Below, in pieces: positions 62,238 through 64,000 of a stretch of DNA of 64,000 nt (its first letter is position 1; each line of letters begins with the position of its first letter). The DNA comes from Tersicoccus phoenicis. GTDB lineage: Bacteria; Actinomycetota; Actinomycetes; Actinomycetales; Micrococcaceae. Position numbers and translations under genes: made by a program. The notes under the pieces were generated by a model. It made no database searches and was not told the origin of the DNA. It saw only the letters and a program-made list of their open reading frames with translations. The stretch is taken from contig NZ_MRDE01000076.1 of NCBI RefSeq assembly GCF_001968835.1, forward strand, positions 1 to 64,000, in the 5' to 3' direction.

Positions 62238-63157
62238 TTCCCTTCGGCGACCGGCTCGGCCGCGCGGTAGTCGACGTGGTCGTGGGTCAGGCGCAGGTAC
62301 GCGTCTTCGAGGGAGGCCCGCATCGGAGTGAGTTCGCTCAGCAACAGACCGTGTTCCAGCGCCGCGCGGGAGATCTGGAGCGGGTCCCGGCCGGTGACGA
62401 GCAGCCCGCCGTCGGTGCGCTGCTCGATGTGCACGCCGTCGCCGGCGATCGCCACGCCGAGCCGCTCCACGTCCGGGGACCGGACCAGTACCCGCGGCTG
62501 CCCCTCGCCGTCGAGCATCGCGTCGATCGGGGAGTCGGCCATCAGCCGACCCTGCGCGATCACCACCAGGTGGTCCGCCGTCTGCGCCATCTCGCTCATC
62601 AGGTGCGAGGAGATCAGCACCGTGCGGCCCTCCGCCGCCAGCGCCCGGGCGAGGTTGCGGACCCAGATCACACCCTCGGGGTCCAGGCCGTTGACCGGTT
62701 CGTCCAGCACCAGCACGCCGGGGTCCCCCAGCATCGCGGTGGCGATGCCGAGCCGCTGGCCCATGCCGAGGGAGAAGCCGCCGACGCGTTTGCCGGCGAC
62801 GTCGGAGAGTCCGGTCAGGCCGAGCACCTCGTCGACGCGGCGGGTGGAGATGCCATGGGTGGTCGCGAGGGCGCGGAGGTGGTTACGGGCGGTCCGACCG
62901 GGGTGGACCGCGCGCGCCTCGAGCAGCGTGCCCACCTCCCGCAGGGGGGAGGCCAGTTCCTGGTAGCGCTTGCCGGCGAACGTCACGGACCCCGCGGTCG
63001 GCCGGTCCAGGCCCACGGCGACCCGCATCGTGGTGGACTTGCCGGCCCCGTTGGGGCCGAGGAACCCGGTCACCGTCCCGGTGCGCACCGTGAAGGAGAG
63101 GTCGTCGACGGCGACCTTCTCCCCGAATCGCTTGGTCAGATGCTCGACCTGGATCAT
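62234..63157 (-). CDS. ABC transporter ATP-binding protein
   Basis: A 307-residue ATPase of the drug/antibiotic export type. Walker A GPNGAGKST, signature FSLGMGQRLGIA, Walker B VLVLDEPVNGLDP, then the SSHLMSEMAQTADH switch His. The C-terminal 90 residues form the extra domain of BcrA/CcmA-like exporters. The ATG at 63157 follows a GAGG-type site. Pairs with the permease at 62237. Confidence 0.92.
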   Translation of the reverse strand: MIQVEHLTKRFGEKVAVDDLSFTVRTGTVTGFLGPNGAGKSTTMRVAVGLDRPTAGSVTFAGKRYQELASPLREVGTLLEARAVHPGRTARNHLRALATTHGISTRRVDEVLGLTGLSDVAGKRVGGFSLGMGQRLGIATAMLGDPGVLVLDEPVNGLDPEGVIWVRNLARALAAEGRTVLISSHLMSEMAQTADHLVVIAQGRLMADSPIDAMLDGEGQPRVLVRSPDVERLGVAIAGDGVHIEQRTDGGLLVTGRDPLQISRAALEHGLLLSELTPMRASLEDAYLRLTHDHVDYRAAEPVAEGK

Positions 63158-63196
63158 GCCCCTGCCTCTCCTCGGTTGGTCACCTGTCATCGAACG

Positions 63197-64000
63197 CTAC
63201 CGGGTACGGTCGGTGCTTTCGACCTGCGGCGTGCCGCCGGGCCGGGACGAGGCCGTCGCGGGCGGACGCGCCGCCCGCACCGCGACGGTGGAGGCCAGGG
63301 CGACCACCCCGACGGCGAGCAGGGCGCTGCGGATCCCGACGCGGTCGCCGAGGAATCCGAGCACGGGCGGGCCGGCGAGGAAGGCGGAGTAACCGATGGT
63401 GGTGACCACCGAGACCCGGGCAGCGGCTCGTCGCGGCTCGTCGGCGGCGGCCGAGATGCCCAGCGGGAAGCCCATGGCGGCGCCCGCCCCCCAGAGCACG
63501 GCACCGATCAGGGCGGGCAGCACCCCGGGGGCGAGGACGAACAGCAGGACGCCGACCAGGCCGGTGCCGAAGCTCGCGTACAGCACCGCGACGCGGCCGA
63601 ACCGGTCCACCAGCGCGGAACCGGCGTACCGGAACACGGTCATGGAGAGCACGAACGCGGCGAAGGTCAGGGCTCCGGCCGCCTCGTCGACCCCCAGTCC
63701 GTCGACGGCGGCCTTGGCGATCCAGTCGTTCGCGGCACCCTCGGTCAAGGCCGCCCCCAGGACGATCAGTCCCAGCACCAGGGTGCGCGGCTCCCGCCAC
63801 GCGTCCAGCCGCCCCGGCGGGGGCCCGCCGTCGGGCTCGTGCACGGCGTCCGGCAGGAACCACCGGGGGATCACGGCCATGGCGATGACGGCGAGGACCA
63901 CGATCCCCCACAGGTGGGCGGGCAGGTCGACGCCCGCCCCGGCCATTCCCGCGCCCACCAGGGCCCCGATGAACGCGCCGCCGGAGAAACCCGCGTGGAA
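63197..64000 (-). CDS. MFS transporter, C-terminal part (partial, runs off the window)
   Basis: The frame is open to base 64000, so the N-terminus is outside. Visible are about seven membrane segments, with TEGAANDWIAKAAVDGLG and SALVDRFGRVAVLYASFG in the second half and GISAAADEPRRAAARVSVVT. This resembles small actinobacterial MFS of the YbjJ/fucose-permease-like type. It ends in TAG at 63197-63199, 40 bases from the ABC ATPase start. Substrate unknown. Confidence 0.82.
   Translation of the reverse strand, partial: FHAGFSGGAFIGALVGAGMAGAGVDLPAHLWGIVVLAVIAMAVIPRWFLPDAVHEPDGGPPPGRLDAWREPRTLVLGLIVLGAALTEGAANDWIAKAAVDGLGVDEAAGALTFAAFVLSMTVFRYAGSALVDRFGRVAVLYASFGTGLVGVLLFVLAPGVLPALIGAVLWGAGAAMGFPLGISAAADEPRRAAARVSVVTTIGYSAFLAGPPVLGFLGDRVGIRSALLAVGVVALASTVAVRAARPPATASSRPGGTPQVESTDRTR

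Noticed and set aside
1-64000. rRNA, tRNA, insertion sequence or prophage genes
   Set aside because: No transposase, integrase, phage structural gene, or tRNA/rRNA sequence was recognised on either strand.

Overview
The window is high-GC, gene-dense DNA of an actinomycete (Actinomycetota). Evidence: ribosomal protein S18 and DnaB of actinobacterial type, an RskA-type anti-sigma factor, a DUF222/13E12 HNH gene with a textbook TCGAAC-N4-GTTCGA SOS box, frequent GTG starts and ATGA/GTGA gene overlaps. A Nakamurella/Frankia-like lineage is a guess, not shown. No rRNA, tRNA, CRISPR array or IS transposase was found.

Layout. 1-9.1 kb has visibly lower GC than the rest and carries broken genes. It holds an Entner-Doudoroff-type sugar-acid cassette (MHS transporter, PfkB kinase with a frameshift, KDPG aldolase truncated at the window edge) divergent from a YheO-type regulator, a P1B-4 metal ATPase with DUF305 and DUF3105 proteins, half of an SRPBCC protein and an HNH endonuclease. 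9.3-20.2 kb is ordinary high-GC accessory metabolism: drug-type MFS, SRPBCC, TusA and a YeeE/YedE sulfur transporter, a lipoprotein penicillin-binding protein, a shikimate dehydrogenase-like enzyme, YciI, an SDR, and a MarR regulator divergent from an MMPL exporter. 20.2-23.3 kb is an ECF sigma/RskA anti-sigma pair followed by a class F sortase and a DUF4397 surface protein. 23.5-24.4 kb holds two unrecognised genes of lower GC.

25.4-34.6 kb is respiratory nitrate reduction: a SufR-like HTH regulator, then narGHJI in overlapping order, then narK. 34.7-36.8 kb is the SOS-box DUF222/HNH gene. 37-43.6 kb holds efflux pumps, a Gly-Ser-Val repeat protein next to a DUF1622 membrane protein, a pterin dehydratase-VOC fusion, TspO, an alcohol dehydrogenase and an NAD(P)-binding protein. 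43.7-52.3 kb is a purine oxidation module: SufU-like scaffold, XdhC, an FAD subunit, a fused [2Fe-2S]/molybdenum subunit, a MocA-like transferase, an NCS2 permease and a guanine-deaminase-like enzyme. Together these could import purines, deaminate guanine to xanthine, oxidise it, and build and load the molybdenum cofactor.

52.6-56.3 kb is an MHS transporter and a lower-GC insert (DUF1778/GNAT toxin-antitoxin, methyltransferase, RibD-like reductase). 56.4-61.2 kb is the conserved near-origin block dnaB-rplI-rpsR-ssb-rpsF, read leftward. dnaB carries an intein with a decayed homing endonuclease, and a cluster of DnaA-box-like sites lies between dnaB and rplI. 61.3-64 kb holds an ABC exporter and the C-terminal part of an MFS protein running off the window.
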